NCBI RefSeq assembly: GCF_014281125.1
Contig: NZ_JACOEA010000002.1
Coordinates: 1-64,000 of the forward strand
From: Lawsonibacter celer
GTDB lineage: Bacteria; Bacillota; Clostridia; Oscillospirales; Oscillospiraceae
Reading direction: 5' to 3'
DNA length: 64,000 bases
The notes beneath the pieces were generated by a model. The model was not told the origin of the DNA and did not search any database. It was given only the letters and a program-made list of their open reading frames with translations. Of the stretch, positions 41,177 through 52,412 are shown in pieces. How positions within the stretch are numbered: position 1 is the stretch's first letter; each line of letters starts with the position of its first letter. Made by a program: the position numbers and the translations under genes.

Positions 41177-42313
41177 TCAGGTCAGATTCTCCTGCAAAAG
41201 TTCCGCCGCGGTCTCCAGCTGGGCGTCCCCCGCTCCGGTCAGCGCCACCTCCCGGTCCAGGGTGAGCCCGGTGCCGATCAGGGACACTCCGCTGCCCGTG
41301 AAATAGGCCCCGGTGGAGATGGCCAGCGCCCCCCCGTGGGGCAGGGCAAAGGTCTGCTGGGAGTACCCCTTTCCGCTGGTGGGCTCCCCCACGATCACGG
41401 CCGCCCCCTGCTCCTGGAGCTCAGCGGCAAAAAATTCAGCCGCGGAATAGGTGTCCCCATTGACCAGCACCGCCATGGGCAGGTCCACGCAGGCCTCGTC
41501 CGACTGGGTCACCGTCTCATGCCCCGCCCGGTCCCGGCTGATGAAGATGGGGCCCTCGGGCAGCAGGAAGTCCAGCATATGGGTCAGTTCGCTGAGATAG
41601 CCGCCTCCGTTATTGCGCATATCAAAGATCAGCGCGGCCGCCCCCTGTGCCTGGAGCTCTGCTACAGCCTCCTCCAGACGCTCAGCGCTGTGCTCATAAA
41701 AATTGGACAGCTTGACATAGCCGATCCCGTCCTCCCGCAGCTCATAGGTCACCGGATTGCTCTCCACCGCCCTGCGGTTCACCTCCACCGAGCGGACGGC
41801 GCCGTCCGTCCCCGTCACCTCTAGCGTCACCGTGGTGCCCGCCTCTCCCCGGATCCGGTCGGCGCCCTCATAGCGCGCCTCCCCGGCCAGGGATTGCCCA
41901 TCCGCGGCGGTGATCACCTCCCCGGCCGTGAGGCCCGCCTCCTCCGCTGGGCCGCCTGGGGTGACCTCCAGGATGAGCAGGCCCTCTTCCCGCTCATAGC
42001 TCACGGTCACGCCGATTCCCACGTACTGGTTTTTCCGGCGCTCCTCCTGCGCCTGATACGCCTCCTCTGTCAGGTAGTAGCTCCAGCGGTCCCCTAGGCC
42101 GCTCACCAGGCCGGAGAGGGCGGCATCCACCGCCTCGCTCTCGTCATACTCCCCCACAAACCGGGTATTGACCAGCGCCATGGCCTCCAGGAGTGAGAGT
42201 CCGCCCATTCCCGTCACAGCGCGCAGGGCCAGAACGCCCGCGCCCAGCGCCACCGCGGCGGCCAGCGCCGCCACCAGCAGCAGCTGCCAAAGACAAAACC
42301 GCTTTTTTCTCAT
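41177..42313 (-). CDS. S41 C-terminal processing protease
   Basis: 378 aa from ATG 42313, with AAAGGAAG upstream. An N-terminal membrane anchor (about 5-35), a PDZ domain (about 95-180, NQYVGIGVTVSYEREEGLLI), and the S41 catalytic core with serine in NGDTYSAAEFFAAEL and lysine in GEPTSGKGYSQQTF; the substrate strand is FDMRNNGGGYL. It acts outside the membrane. ftsE-ftsX-M23-ctp is a common Firmicutes cluster, in which this protease probably tunes cell-wall hydrolases. Confidence 0.93.
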   Translation of the reverse strand: MRKKRFCLWQLLLVAALAAAVALGAGVLALRAVTGMGGLSLLEAMALVNTRFVGEYDESEAVDAALSGLVSGLGDRWSYYLTEEAYQAQEERRKNQYVGIGVTVSYEREEGLLILEVTPGGPAEEAGLTAGEVITAADGQSLAGEARYEGADRIRGEAGTTVTLEVTGTDGAVRSVEVNRRAVESNPVTYELREDGIGYVKLSNFYEHSAERLEEAVAELQAQGAAALIFDMRNNGGGYLSELTHMLDFLLPEGPIFISRDRAGHETVTQSDEACVDLPMAVLVNGDTYSAAEFFAAELQEQGAAVIVGEPTSGKGYSQQTFALPHGGALAISTGAYFTGSGVSLIGTGLTLDREVALTGAGDAQLETAAELLQENLT

Positions 42314-42469
42314 CGTTACTTCCTTTCCGGCCGCCCAAATACAGACGGGCGGGAGACCGCCGTCCCCCGCCCTCGCTGCGCCGATTCCATTCTGCTGTGC
42401 AAACGCGAAATAGCCATGTGCCCTCCCCGATGGCACGGCCTTAAAATTGAAGCGTGTCCACCCCACGGA

Positions 42470-43732
42470 TTACCAGGGGTGCACCAGATTCAGGCTCTTA
42501 TACTTACCCTCCGGGTCCACACGGGTATAATTCTCCCGCACCTCCAGATGCAGATGGTTTCCGTTGGAGCTGCCCGTGGTGCCCACATAGCCGATCACCT
42601 GACCCTGGGTGACCATCTGTCCCTCGCTCACCGCCCGGGAGGACATGTGGGCGTACAGGGTGGAGGCGCCGTTGCCGTGGTCGATGACCACGTAGTTGCC
42701 ATAGGAGTAGTGACTGGCAGAGGTGACCACCTGCCCGCTCTTGGCCGCCAGAATCGGGGTGCCCCCGGGCGCGGGGACGTCGATTCCCGTATGGCTGTGG
42801 GCCTTTCCGGTGATGGGGTGAATGCGGTAGCCGAACAGAGAGCTCAGTTTGTAATAGCCCGGCAGGGGCCAGAGGTAGCTGCTCTCCGAGTCGATGGTGA
42901 TGTTGTTCTGCCGCCGCTCCTCCTCCAGGGCCTTCTGCTTCCTTGCGATTTCCGCCTGGATCTCCTTGGCGGCCGCGCTCTCCGCTTCCAGCTGGCGGTT
43001 TACCTCGGCCACATCGGCGTTGATCTGGTCCAGCAGCTTCTGGGCCTCGGCCACCTTTGCCTGCTGCTCCGCTTTCTTGGCCTCCTGTTCCGCCCTCGCC
43101 GTCTCCTGGCCCGCCCGGGCGCTCTCCAGGTCGGCCTTCAGCTGTTCAATCTGCCTGCGGGTTTCCACCAGCTGGTCCATGACCTGATTGTCATAGTCCA
43201 TCACCGCGTCAATGTCCGTCAGCCGGTCCAGCATATCGGAAAAGCTCTCCGCGTTGAAGAGGATGGACCAATAGGAGACCGTTCCGTTCTCCTCCATCAG
43301 CCGCACCCGCTCGCAGAAGAGCTGATACTGCTCCTCCTCCCGGGCCACGGCCTCCACCCGCTCGCTCTCCTTCTGGGCGATCTCCCCGTCGTAGTAGGCA
43401 ATCTGGGCATCAATATTTTCAATCTCAGAATTGATAGCCTCCAGCTGCTGGGTCAGGATATTCCGCTTCTGCTGGGCCGCCGCCTGATCGTCCTTTACCG
43501 CGTCGAGCTGCTCTTTAAGCTCCTGCTGGCGCAGGCGGGATTCCGCCTGTTCGCTCTTCAGCGCGTCAATCTCCGCCTGGGTCACCGCGCCGGCGCCCCC
43601 CATAATCATGGTGACCATGGGCAGGATCAGCAGCAGGGCCATCACACCGGCCAGAACCGCCACCAGAACCCGGCGTGGGTCCGTCCTCTGCTTCTTTTTC
43701 TGGGATTGCGGGTTTTGCTTTTTCTTTGCCAC
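42470..43732 (-). CDS. M23 peptidoglycan hydrolase with coiled coil (EnvC/PcsB-like)
   Basis: 420 aa from GTG 43732, with AAAAGGAG upstream. A basic N-terminus, one membrane helix (about 25-45), a long coiled coil (about 50-275) and a LytM/M23 domain (about 300-415) with zinc ligands in HTGIDVPAPGG and GNHLHLEV. The coiled coil probably docks on FtsX, whose gene overlaps the region just upstream, so cell-wall cutting is gated by FtsEX. The intact HxH suggests an active enzyme. Confidence 0.92.
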   Translation of the reverse strand: MAKKKQNPQSQKKKQRTDPRRVLVAVLAGVMALLLILPMVTMIMGGAGAVTQAEIDALKSEQAESRLRQQELKEQLDAVKDDQAAAQQKRNILTQQLEAINSEIENIDAQIAYYDGEIAQKESERVEAVAREEEQYQLFCERVRLMEENGTVSYWSILFNAESFSDMLDRLTDIDAVMDYDNQVMDQLVETRRQIEQLKADLESARAGQETARAEQEAKKAEQQAKVAEAQKLLDQINADVAEVNRQLEAESAAAKEIQAEIARKQKALEEERRQNNITIDSESSYLWPLPGYYKLSSLFGYRIHPITGKAHSHTGIDVPAPGGTPILAAKSGQVVTSASHYSYGNYVVIDHGNGASTLYAHMSSRAVSEGQMVTQGQVIGYVGTTGSSNGNHLHLEVRENYTRVDPEGKYKSLNLVHPW

Positions 43733-43751
43733 GGTATTCTCCTTTTCCTTT

Positions 43752-44642
43752 CTAGACCTGCAGGAACTTATGGATGGCCAGCACACTGCCGCCCGCGCCG
43801 ATCACCAGCCCAACCCCGGCAAAGATGCCCAGTACGTTCAGGGCCATGGGCTGAAAGGGCAGGATGGTGATCAGAGAAATGGTGTCCGAGGTGGAAATGG
43901 CGTTGCCCACCAGGGTGTACACCCCCCATTGGAGGAAAAACGCCACCAGAGCTCCCGTCAGACCCAGGAGCATGCCCTCAAATACAAAGGGCCAGCGGAT
44001 AAAGCCGTTGGTGGCGCCGCACATCTTCATAATGGCGATCTCCTCCCGCCGGTTGAAGGTGGCCAGCTTGATGGTGTTGGAGATGATAAACAGGCTCACC
44101 GCCAACAGGATGACCACCAAAATCACCGCCACCGCGCCCGCCACATTGCGCACCACGGTGAAGCCCTCCGCAATCTCGGGCGCGGACTGGGTACCCGCCA
44201 CGCCGGCCACCTGCTTTACCTTCGCCTCGGTCTCCGCAAGCTTGCTGATGTCGTCCAGATAGATGTGAAAGCGGTCTCGGTATACAGTGGAGGGAAGTCC
44301 TTCAAAGAGCGGATTGTCCTGATAATCGGCCTCAAACTCTGTCTGGGCCTCCTCTTTGGTCATAAACTCCGCCCTGGCCACATTAGGTACCGCCTCCAGC
44401 GCACTCTGGAGCGCCCGCGCCTCCTCCTGGGAATAGCTCTCGTCTATAAAGGCCGTAAACTGATTTTCCTGCTCCAGGTCGCTGAACATATGCTCGGCAT
44501 TGACCGCCACCAGGGAAAAGGACCCCATGATGAGCAGGCAGCATACAATCATGCATACGGCCGCAAAGGACATAAAGCCGTGGGTAAAGATACTGTGAAG
44601 CCCCTCGGAGAGGAAATAGCCGAAATTATATCGTTGTTTCAT
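43752..44642 (-). CDS. ftsX: Cell division protein FtsX
   Basis: 296 aa from ATG 44642. Four membrane helices: one near the N-terminus (FAAVCMIVCCLLIMGSFSL), an external domain (about 45-165), and three at the C-terminal half, with SNTIKLATFNRREEIAIMKM between. The start overlaps the ftsE end by 17 bp. FtsEX is an ABC-like complex that transmits ATP hydrolysis to a hydrolase outside, here most likely the M23 protein encoded next. Confidence 0.95.
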   Translation of the reverse strand: MKQRYNFGYFLSEGLHSIFTHGFMSFAAVCMIVCCLLIMGSFSLVAVNAEHMFSDLEQENQFTAFIDESYSQEEARALQSALEAVPNVARAEFMTKEEAQTEFEADYQDNPLFEGLPSTVYRDRFHIYLDDISKLAETEAKVKQVAGVAGTQSAPEIAEGFTVVRNVAGAVAVILVVILLAVSLFIISNTIKLATFNRREEIAIMKMCGATNGFIRWPFVFEGMLLGLTGALVAFFLQWGVYTLVGNAISTSDTISLITILPFQPMALNVLGIFAGVGLVIGAGGSVLAIHKFLQV

Positions 44643-45318
44643 TGTCGTAATACCCGCCCGTCTCGTCGCTGATGAGCCTGCCGTTCTCAATGGCCACTAC
44701 CCGCTTGGAAAAGCGGTCGACCAACTCCTTCTCATGGGTCACTACCAGCAGGGTGGTGCCCAATTCGTTGATGCGCTCCAGCAGCATCATGATCTCCAGG
44801 GAGCGCTGGGGGTCCAGATTGCCCGTGGGTTCGTCGGCGATAATGGTCTGGGGATTGTTCACCAGGGCCCGGGCGATGGCCACCCGCTGCTGCTCACCGC
44901 CGGAGAGCTCGTTGGGCCGCCGATCCCCCTTGCGGTCCAGCCCCACCAGCTCCAGCACATAGGGGATCCGCTTGCGGATCTCCCGGGGGGAGGCCCCCAC
45001 AGCCCGCATGGCAAAGGTCAGGTTCTCCCGCACCGTCTTTTTCTCGATCAGGCGGAAGTCCTGGAAGATCACCCCCAAGGTACGGCGCATATATGGCACC
45101 TGCCGGGGGCGGATATTATTGAGGTTGTAGCCGTTGACCATCAGTCGCCCGCCGGTGGGGACGATCTCGGAGGTGATCAGCTTGATAATCGTGGATTTGC
45201 CGGAGCCCGAGGGACCCACCAGAAAGACGAATTCACCGTCGTCAATGCGCAGGCTGATTCCCTTCAGGGCCTTGGTCCCGTTGTCATAGGACTTTTGAAT
45301 GTCAATGAGACGTATCAC
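44626..45318 (-). CDS. ftsE: Cell division ATP-binding protein FtsE
   Basis: 230 aa ABC ATPase: Walker A GPSGSGKSTIIK, signature LSGGEQQRVAIARA and Walker B TIIADEPTGNLD. It pairs with FtsX in cell division. ATG 45318 is preceded by a gap of 72 bp from the CdaR-like gene that contains a 14-bp stem; no clear promoter is seen there, so it may be read through from upstream. Confidence 0.96.
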   Translation of the reverse strand: MIRLIDIQKSYDNGTKALKGISLRIDDGEFVFLVGPSGSGKSTIIKLITSEIVPTGGRLMVNGYNLNNIRPRQVPYMRRTLGVIFQDFRLIEKKTVRENLTFAMRAVGASPREIRKRIPYVLELVGLDRKGDRRPNELSGGEQQRVAIARALVNNPQTIIADEPTGNLDPQRSLEIMMLLERINELGTTLLVVTHEKELVDRFSKRVVAIENGRLISDETGGYYDNETTI

Positions 45319-45343
45319 GCTTGCTACCCCTTATGTAAACATC

Positions 45344-45376
45344 ACTGCAAGGGACGGTCGGCCCGTCCCTTGCAGT
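45344..45376 (-). terminator. Hairpin between CdaR-like gene and ftsE
   Basis: ACTGCAAGGGACGG (45344-45357) pairs perfectly with 45363-45376. On the minus strand the tail is GATGTTT, so termination is probably partial. Confidence 0.55.
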
Positions 45377-45390
45377 CGGTATTGGTTGGA

Positions 45391-46482
45391 TTAATTGTCA
45401 ATTCCTCTGGAAACTAAGTACTTCTTCACCATCAAAGCCACCTTGAAGGTAATGGCGTCGTCAAACTCCCGCAAATCCAGGCCGGTCAGCTTCTTGATCT
45501 TCTCCAGGCGGTACACCAGGGTATTGCGGTGGACGAAGAGTTTGCGAGCGGTCTCGGACACATTCAGGTTGTTTTCAAAGAACTTATTGATGGTAAACAG
45601 GGTCTCCTGATCCAGCGCGTCGATAGGGTTCTTCTTAAAGACCTCCTGGAGGAACATCTCACACAGGGTGGTGGGCAGCTGGTAGATCAGCCGGCCGATG
45701 CCCAGATTCTCATAGTTGATAATGGACTTCTCGGTATCGAACACCTTGCCCACATCAATGGCCACCTGGGCCTCCTTGTAGGCCCGCGCCAGCTCCCGGA
45801 TATGCCCCACAATGGTGCCAATGCCGATCACGACCTTGATATGCAGCTCCTCCGTGATCGCATCCTCGATCTGGCTGGCAATCTTGTACAGGTCCTTGCT
45901 CTCCGCCGTGTCGCTGAGCTGTTTGATGAGCGCCACATCCGTCTCGCTGATGGAGATCACGAAGTCGGTCTGCTTATCCGGGAACAGTCCCTGCACCACA
46001 TCAATGGCAGACACGTCAGAGGCGTCCATCTGGCGGATCAGGAACACCGCACGGGGCACCTCGGACACAAAATGCAGCTCCTTGGCGCGGACATAGATGT
46101 CCCCCAGCAGAATATTGTCTGAAATAATGTTCTTGACAAAGGTGGCCTTGTCGTGCTTCTCCTCATAGTAGCTTTTGGCCCCGTTCAAAGCCACTGTGGC
46201 CATGGTGCACACCAGCCGTGCCTCGGCGTCCTCGCCCGCGGCAAAGGCCGCGTAGTCGAACTGGGCGCTCCAGCCGGCCAGCACCTTGAAGGTGCGCCCC
46301 TCATAGAGGGCCACATCCCCATTGCTGTTGTTGATCGCGTCCACGGCGCCCGGCCAGTGCTCCCCGATGCAGGTCAGCTCGTTACAGGCCACCACCGTTC
46401 CCTCAGAATCAATCACACCAATGGCTCGATCCGTGCTGTCCTTCATCTGCAAGACAACGCTTTGAAAAATTCTGCTGGACAT
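45391..46482 (-). CDS. CdaR/PucR-type transcriptional regulator
   Basis: 363 aa from ATG 46482, with GGGAGG 8 bp upstream. The N-terminal ~120 residues resemble a sensory GAF/PAS-like fold (AIGVIDSEGTVVACNE). A middle GGDEF-like region (about 130-270) follows. The C-terminal PucR HTH (about 300-360) reads LNVSETARKLFVHRNTLVYR. Such proteins control carbon or purine use after binding a small ligand. Here it stands alone before ftsE, so the target is unclear. A 13-bp palindrome downstream of its promoter suggests autoregulation. Confidence 0.85.
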   Translation of the reverse strand: MSSRIFQSVVLQMKDSTDRAIGVIDSEGTVVACNELTCIGEHWPGAVDAINNSNGDVALYEGRTFKVLAGWSAQFDYAAFAAGEDAEARLVCTMATVALNGAKSYYEEKHDKATFVKNIISDNILLGDIYVRAKELHFVSEVPRAVFLIRQMDASDVSAIDVVQGLFPDKQTDFVISISETDVALIKQLSDTAESKDLYKIASQIEDAITEELHIKVVIGIGTIVGHIRELARAYKEAQVAIDVGKVFDTEKSIINYENLGIGRLIYQLPTTLCEMFLQEVFKKNPIDALDQETLFTINKFFENNLNVSETARKLFVHRNTLVYRLEKIKKLTGLDLREFDDAITFKVALMVKKYLVSRGIDN

Positions 46483-46519
46483 GGCGTTAGCCTCCCTTTC
46501 TTCTACTTGAATTTCCCTC

Positions 46520-46532
46520 ATATCTGAGATAT
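46520..46532 (-). promoter_or_regulatory. ATATCTGAGATAT palindrome, candidate operator
   Basis: A perfect 6-1-6 palindrome lies 18 bp downstream of the -10 box, between the predicted transcription start and the CdaR-like start codon. It is a possible autoregulatory site. Confidence 0.35.
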
Positions 46533-46550
46533 TTACATGAATCGCTTTTT

Positions 46551-46579
46551 ATTATACCGGTTTTTTTCTCCCTTTTCAA
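46551..46579 (-). promoter_or_regulatory. Promoter of the CdaR-like gene
   Basis: On the minus strand TTGAAA (46574-46579) and TATAAT (46551-46556) are spaced by 17 bp in an AT-rich tract. Confidence 0.8.
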
Positions 46580-46655
46580 TAGCTTCTGAAAAGTTTTTTG
46601 GTCAAATTGCCGAACCAAAAGTGGGCAGGCCGACTTGGGAAAAGAGGCTGTGCCG

Positions 46656-47366
46656 TCAGGGGCTGCCTCCTCGCAGAGCTGATATCTCCTCTCCAGTCAG
46701 AGGCCGCCATTCCCCGGGGCCCAGGCTCGGGTCCAGCTTCAGCGGCCCCATGGTCAGCCGCTTCAGATAAATCACCGGCTTGCCCCGCTGGGCCAGCATC
46801 CGTTTGATCTGGTGGTACTTCCCCTCCCGCAGAGTAATCACGGCGGTGTCCGAGGCCTCCAGCAGCTCCAGCCCCGCGGGCAGGCAGGTATACCCGTCTG
46901 CCAGAGTCAGCCCCGCTTCAAACGCCGCCGCATCCCCCTCGTCCAGCACCCCGTCCACCCGGACAAAATAGGTCTTGTCCACATGCCTGCGGGGGGAGAG
47001 CAGGCTGTGAGCCAGGAGGCCGTCGTTGGTGAGCAGGAGCAGCCCCTCCGTGTCCTTGTCCAGGCGCCCCGCCGGAAAAAGCCCTGCCCGGCGCAGGTGC
47101 TCAGGCAGCAGGGAGAACACGGTTGGCTGCCGCGGGTCCTCGGTGGACGAGACCAGTCCGGCGGGCTTGTGGAGCATCAGATAGACCACGGCTTCCCCGG
47201 CCACGACCATCCCGTCCACCTGAAAGGTGGAGGTTGAGGCGCATTTTTCCTCCGGGCTTCGGACCACCCTTCCGTCCACGCATACCCGCCCCGCCCGGAT
47301 CAGCTCCCGGATCTCCCGTCGGGACCAGCGGCCGGTATTGGCCAATCGTTTGTCCAAGCGCTCCAT
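46656..47366 (-). CDS. RsuA/RluB-family rRNA pseudouridine synthase
   Basis: 236 aa from ATG 47366, with GAGGAGG upstream. An N-terminal S4 RNA-binding domain (MERLDKRLANTGRWSRREIR) is followed by the catalytic domain with its aspartate in AGRLDKDTEGLLLLTNDG, then KTYFVRVDG and KYHQIKRMLAQRG. It isomerises a uridine in 16S or 23S rRNA. The length suits RsuA. The site is not determined here. Confidence 0.92.
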   Translation of the reverse strand: MERLDKRLANTGRWSRREIRELIRAGRVCVDGRVVRSPEEKCASTSTFQVDGMVVAGEAVVYLMLHKPAGLVSSTEDPRQPTVFSLLPEHLRRAGLFPAGRLDKDTEGLLLLTNDGLLAHSLLSPRRHVDKTYFVRVDGVLDEGDAAAFEAGLTLADGYTCLPAGLELLEASDTAVITLREGKYHQIKRMLAQRGKPVIYLKRLTMGPLKLDPSLGPGEWRPLTGEEISALRGGSP

Positions 47367-47463
47367 ATTCGCCCTCCTCTTGTCCATTTCTGCTATTTTA
47401 TCATATCTCTATGCCGCTGTGCATAGAAATTAACACGATTGTTTTCGAAGGGAGCGTTGCGCT

Positions 47464-47940
47464 GTGTTTATTTTTACCGCCAAGCTTCACCGTGGGCGGA
47501 TCGCGGCCGTTCTGGCGGCGGTGGTTGTCGTCTGCGGCGTGCTGGCCGCGACTGTGGACCTGCCGGGCGCCAGCAGTGCCGCCGTCTCCACCGCCGCCAG
47601 TCCCAAGGGAATCCGGTCTAATGAGGACCGAATTTCCTATCTGTCCAGCTATGGCTGGAGTGTGTCGGCCGAGCCCATCTCTGTGGAGGAGCTGGTCATC
47701 CCGGAGGAGTTCGACGATACCTACACACAATACCTGGAGCTGCAGTCCAGCCAGGGCTTTGACCTGGAGAAGTATGCCGGAAAGCGGGTCAAACGGTACA
47801 CCTACGCCATCACCAATTATCCCACCGGCGAGGAGGGCGTACAGGCCGGGCTGCTGATCTACAAAAACACAGTCATCGGCGGCGATGTGCTCTCCAGCCA
47901 GCTGGGCGGCTTCATCCACGGGCTGGAACTGCCCACCTGA
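47464..47940 (+). CDS. DUF4830-like secreted or membrane-anchored protein
   Basis: 158 aa from GTG 47464, with AAGGGAG about 10 bp upstream. A signal anchor (about 10-32, RIAAVLAAVVVVCGVLAATV) precedes an external domain with DRISYLSSYGWSVSAEPISV and the YAGKRVKRYTYAITNYP strand pair typical of DUF4830. The function is unknown. It is a single-gene unit, convergent with mscS across a shared hairpin. Confidence 0.7.
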   Translation: MFIFTAKLHRGRIAAVLAAVVVVCGVLAATVDLPGASSAAVSTAASPKGIRSNEDRISYLSSYGWSVSAEPISVEELVIPEEFDDTYTQYLELQSSQGFDLEKYAGKRVKRYTYAITNYPTGEEGVQAGLLIYKNTVIGGDVLSSQLGGFIHGLELPT

Positions 47941-47941
47941 A

Positions 47942-47972
47942 AGAAAAACGCGGCGCTCATATGAGCGCCGCG
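47942..47972 (-). terminator. Terminator of mscS
   Basis: A 24-bp perfect palindrome (47949-47972, arms CGCGGCGCTCAT) is followed on the minus strand by TTTTTCTTTC. Confidence 0.85.
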
Positions 47973-47989
47973 CTGTGCTGAACCGTCCT

Positions 47990-48868
47990 TTATTGTCCGG
48001 AAATCATATGGACGTTCAAATGATTGTAGGTCATCTGAATGCCGTCCCGGTCAAAGGCGGCCTTGACCTGTTCCAGCAGGTCAAAATATAGATCCCAGTA
48101 ATGCTCCGTCTCGCACCAGACCCGCACGGTATAGTCAACACAGCTCTCCTTATAAGCGGACACCCGCACAAAGGGCTCCGGCTCGGCCAGGGCCCTGGGA
48201 TGGGCCGCAATCACGCCTTTGATACAGGCAATCACCTGCTCCGCCCTGTCCTCATAGGAGGTGCTGAACACCAGGTCGACCCTGCGCCTCGGCTCTGCGG
48301 TATAGTTGGTCACTTTGGCCGCTGACATCTCACTGTTGGGCACAAAGATTAGCTTGTTGTCCACTGTCACGAGTTTTGTATGAACCAGTGTGATCTCCTG
48401 CACCTTGCCCTCCACACCGCTGGCGGCAATATAATCGCCCACTTTGAAAGGCTTTGCGGTAAGCACCTGCACACCGCCCGCCAGGTTGGAGAGTGCCCCC
48501 TGGACGGCCAGGGAGACCGCCAGACCGATCACACTGAGGACTGCCACCAGAGAGGTAATCTGCACCCCCAGGGCTCCCACAATAATGATAATGGCCAAAA
48601 ACCACAGCACAAATTTTGAAATGGTGCGAATAAAGGTATGCAGGCTCAGATCAATCTTTCCCCTGGCCAGGAACCGGTCCACCAGGCGCAGCAGCAGCTT
48701 GACCACTGTCACACAGACCACAATCAGCACAAGGATATACAGTAGCTTCTGCAGGGTAAATCCCTGAAAAATCGGGGCAAATACGTCTGCGATCCCGGTC
48801 TGATCGGCCAGCTCTCCCAGGGTCCCGGTCACATTTTCCTGAAGCGTTTCCGTCACATTTTCCGGCAC
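47990..48868 (-). CDS. Small-conductance mechanosensitive channel MscS
   Basis: 292 aa from GTG 48868, with GGGAGGGAG upstream. Three N-terminal membrane helices, the third carrying the pore-lining Gly/Ala pattern (VIGLAVSLAVQGALSNLAGG), then the beta domain (GDYIAASGVEGKVQEITLVH) and an alpha/beta cytoplasmic cage. It opens under membrane tension in hypo-osmotic shock. It is downstream of, but separated by a terminator from, tuf. Confidence 0.93.
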   Translation of the reverse strand: MPENVTETLQENVTGTLGELADQTGIADVFAPIFQGFTLQKLLYILVLIVVCVTVVKLLLRLVDRFLARGKIDLSLHTFIRTISKFVLWFLAIIIIVGALGVQITSLVAVLSVIGLAVSLAVQGALSNLAGGVQVLTAKPFKVGDYIAASGVEGKVQEITLVHTKLVTVDNKLIFVPNSEMSAAKVTNYTAEPRRRVDLVFSTSYEDRAEQVIACIKGVIAAHPRALAEPEPFVRVSAYKESCVDYTVRVWCETEHYWDLYFDLLEQVKAAFDRDGIQMTYNHLNVHMISGQ

Positions 48869-48888
48869 GAATCTCCCTCCCTTGTCTG

Positions 48889-48925
48889 AAAAAAGGACCC
48901 GCCGCTATGCGGCGGGTCCTTTTTA
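48889..48925 (-). terminator. Terminator of the str operon (after tuf)
   Basis: A 15-bp perfect stem AAAAGGACCCGCCGC (48891-48905) with 48909-48923 and loop TAT, followed by TTTTTTC on the minus strand. Confidence 0.9.
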
Positions 48926-48936
48926 GGTTGGACCGA

Positions 48937-50139
<1,203 letters not shown>

Positions 50140-50291
50140 TTTGAATGTTCCTCCTTAAATCACATATTACATGTTTTTGATTCAATAAATGCGATGCTAT
50201 TTTATAGCATTACGGGAAAAATTGCAATACCTTTGTTGGCGTTCTCCCTGAGACATTGCGCTGCTACGCTGCGGCGGCTTGTCCGCGCTTC

Positions 50292-52397
50292 TTATTCGCC
50301 CTTGCGGCCACGCTCGGCAATGATCTTCTCAGCGATGCTCTTGGGGATCTCCACATAGCTGTGGGGCTCCATGGAGTACTGGCCGCGGCCCTGAGTGCTG
50401 GAACGCAGGTCAGTGGCGTAGCCGAACATGTTGGCCAGAGGCACCAGCGCGTCGATCTGGGTGGCGCCGGGGCGGCTCTCCTGGCCCTGGATCATGCCGC
50501 GGCGGCCGTTCAGGTCGCCGATGACATTGCCCAGGTATTCGTCGGGAACGATGACGGAGACCTTCATCATGGGCTCCAGCAGCACCGGATTGGCCTTGCG
50601 GCAGGCCTCCTTGAAGGCCATGGAGCCGGCGATCTTAAAGGCCATTTCGGAGGAGTCCACCTCGTGGTAGGAGCCGAAGGTCAGGTGGACCTTCACGTCG
50701 ACCACGGGATAGCCGGCCAGAACACCGGCCTGCATGGCGCCCTGGATACCGGCGTCCACGGCGGGGATATACTCCTTGGGGATCACGCCGCCGGTGATCT
50801 CATTGAGGAACTCATAGCCCTTGCCGGGCTCGTTGGGCTCCACAGTGATGCGGACGTGGCCGTACTGGCCCTTACCGCCGGACTGACGGGCATACTTGGT
50901 GTCCTGCTCCACAGACTTCTTAATGGTCTCCTTATAGGCGACCTGGGGAGCGCCCACGTTGGCCTCCACCTTGTACTCGCGGAGCAGACGGTCCACGATG
51001 ATCTCCAGATGGAGCTCTCCCATACCGGCGATGATGGTCTGACCGGTCTCCTCGTCGGTGTAGGTCTTGAAGGTGGGGTCCTCCTCGGCCAGCTTCATCA
51101 GGGCAATGCCCATCTTCTCCTGGCCGGCCTTGGTCTTGGGCTCGATAGCCACGCGGATCACGGGCTCGGGGAACTCCATGGACTCCAGGATGATGGGGTG
51201 CTTCTCGTCGCAGAGGGTGTCACCGGTGGTAGAGTTCTTCAGGCCGATGACGGCGGCGATATCGCCGGAGTACACGGTCTCAATATCCTCACGGTGATTG
51301 GCGTGCATCTGCAGGATACGGCCGATGCGCTCCTTCTGCTTCTTGGTGGAGTTGAGCACGGTGGTGCCGGTATTCAGGGTGCCGGAGTACACGCGCACAA
51401 AGGACAGACGGCCAACGAAGGGATCGGTGGCAATCTTGAACGCCAGGGCGGAGAAAGGCGCCTCGTCGGAAGCAGGACGGGAGTCCTCCTCTTCCGTCTC
51501 GGGATTCACGCCCTGGATGGCGGGAATATCCACCGGAGAGGGCATATAGTCCACGATGGCGTCCAGCAGCTTCTGCACCCCCTTGTTCTTGTAGGAGGTC
51601 CCGCAGGTCACGGGGACAAACTGGTTGTCAATGGTGCCCTGGCGGATCACTTTGCGGATCAGGTCCTGAGGGATGGGCTGCTCCTCCAGAGCCAGCTCCA
51701 TGATCTCGTCGGACAGATCGGCACAGGCGTCGATGAGCTTGGTTCGGTACTCCTGGGCCAGCTCCATCATGTCCTCGGGAATAGGCTCCACCCGCATGTC
51801 CTTGCCCAAATCGTCGTAGTAGATGTCCGCGTCCATCTCTACCAGGTCGATGATGCCCTTGAAGGTATCCTCAGAACCGATGGGGAGCTGGATAGGCACG
51901 GCATTGCACTTGAGACGGTCGTGGATCATGTTCAGAACATGATAGAAGTCGGCGCCCATGATATCCATCTTGTTGACGTAGATCATGCGGGGGACCTTGT
52001 AGTGGTCCGCCTGACGCCACACAGTCTCGGACTGGGGCTCCACGCCGCCCTTAGCGCACATGACGGTCACAGAGCCGTCCAGTACGCGCAGGGATCGCTC
52101 CACCTCCACGGTGAAGTCCACGTGGCCCGGGGTGTCAATGATGTTGATTCGGGTCTGGGGGAACTGATCCTTGGTTCCCTTCCAGTAGCAGGTGGTGGCG
52201 GCGGAGGTGATGGTGATGCCGCGCTCCTGCTCCTGAGCCATCCAGTCCATGGTGGCGGTGCCGTCATGGGTCTCGCCGATCTTGTAGTTGACGCCGGTAT
52301 AATAGAGGATACGCTCGGTGGTGGTCGTCTTGCCCGCGTCGATGTGGGCCATGATGCCGATGTTCCGAGTGTTCTCCAGAGAAACTTTTCTAGGCAT
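50292..52397 (-). CDS. fusA: Elongation factor G
   Basis: 701 aa. GTPase motifs [23 protein letters not shown] and NKMD, then domains II to V through [20 protein letters not shown] and [15 protein letters not shown]. It drives translocation on the ribosome. The gap to rpsG is 15 bp. A normal full-length factor without the large insertions of the second EF-G type. Confidence 0.98.
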   Translation of the reverse strand: MPRKVSLENTRNIGIMAHIDAGKTTTTERILYYTGVNYKIGETHDGTATMDWMAQEQERGITITSAATTCYWKGTKDQFPQTRINIIDTPGHVDFTVEVERSLRVLDGSVTVMCAKGGVEPQSETVWRQADHYKVPRMIYVNKMDIMGADFYHVLNMIHDRLKCNAVPIQLPIGSEDTFKGIIDLVEMDADIYYDDLGKDMRVEPIPEDMMELAQEYRTKLIDACADLSDEIMELALEEQPIPQDLIRKVIRQGTIDNQFVPVTCGTSYKNKGVQKLLDAIVDYMPSPVDIPAIQGVNPETEEEDSRPASDEAPFSALAFKIATDPFVGRLSFVRVYSGTLNTGTTVLNSTKKQKERIGRILQMHANHREDIETVYSGDIAAVIGLKNSTTGDTLCDEKHPIILESMEFPEPVIRVAIEPKTKAGQEKMGIALMKLAEEDPTFKTYTDEETGQTIIAGMGELHLEIIVDRLLREYKVEANVGAPQVAYKETIKKSVEQDTKYARQSGGKGQYGHVRITVEPNEPGKGYEFLNEITGGVIPKEYIPAVDAGIQGAMQAGVLAGYPVVDVKVHLTFGSYHEVDSSEMAFKIAGSMAFKEACRKANPVLLEPMMKVSVIVPDEYLGNVIGDLNGRRGMIQGQESRPGATQIDALVPLANMFGYATDLRSSTQGRGQYSMEPHSYVEIPKSIAEKIIAERGRKGE

Positions 52398-52412
52398 AAC
52401 TGCTCTCCTTTA

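Noticed and set aside
50170..50225. Hairpin ATGCTAT/ATAGCAT before tuf as a promoter
   Set aside because: The only -35-like TTGCAA is 15 bp away and the -10 is inside the stem; not convincing enough to annotate.
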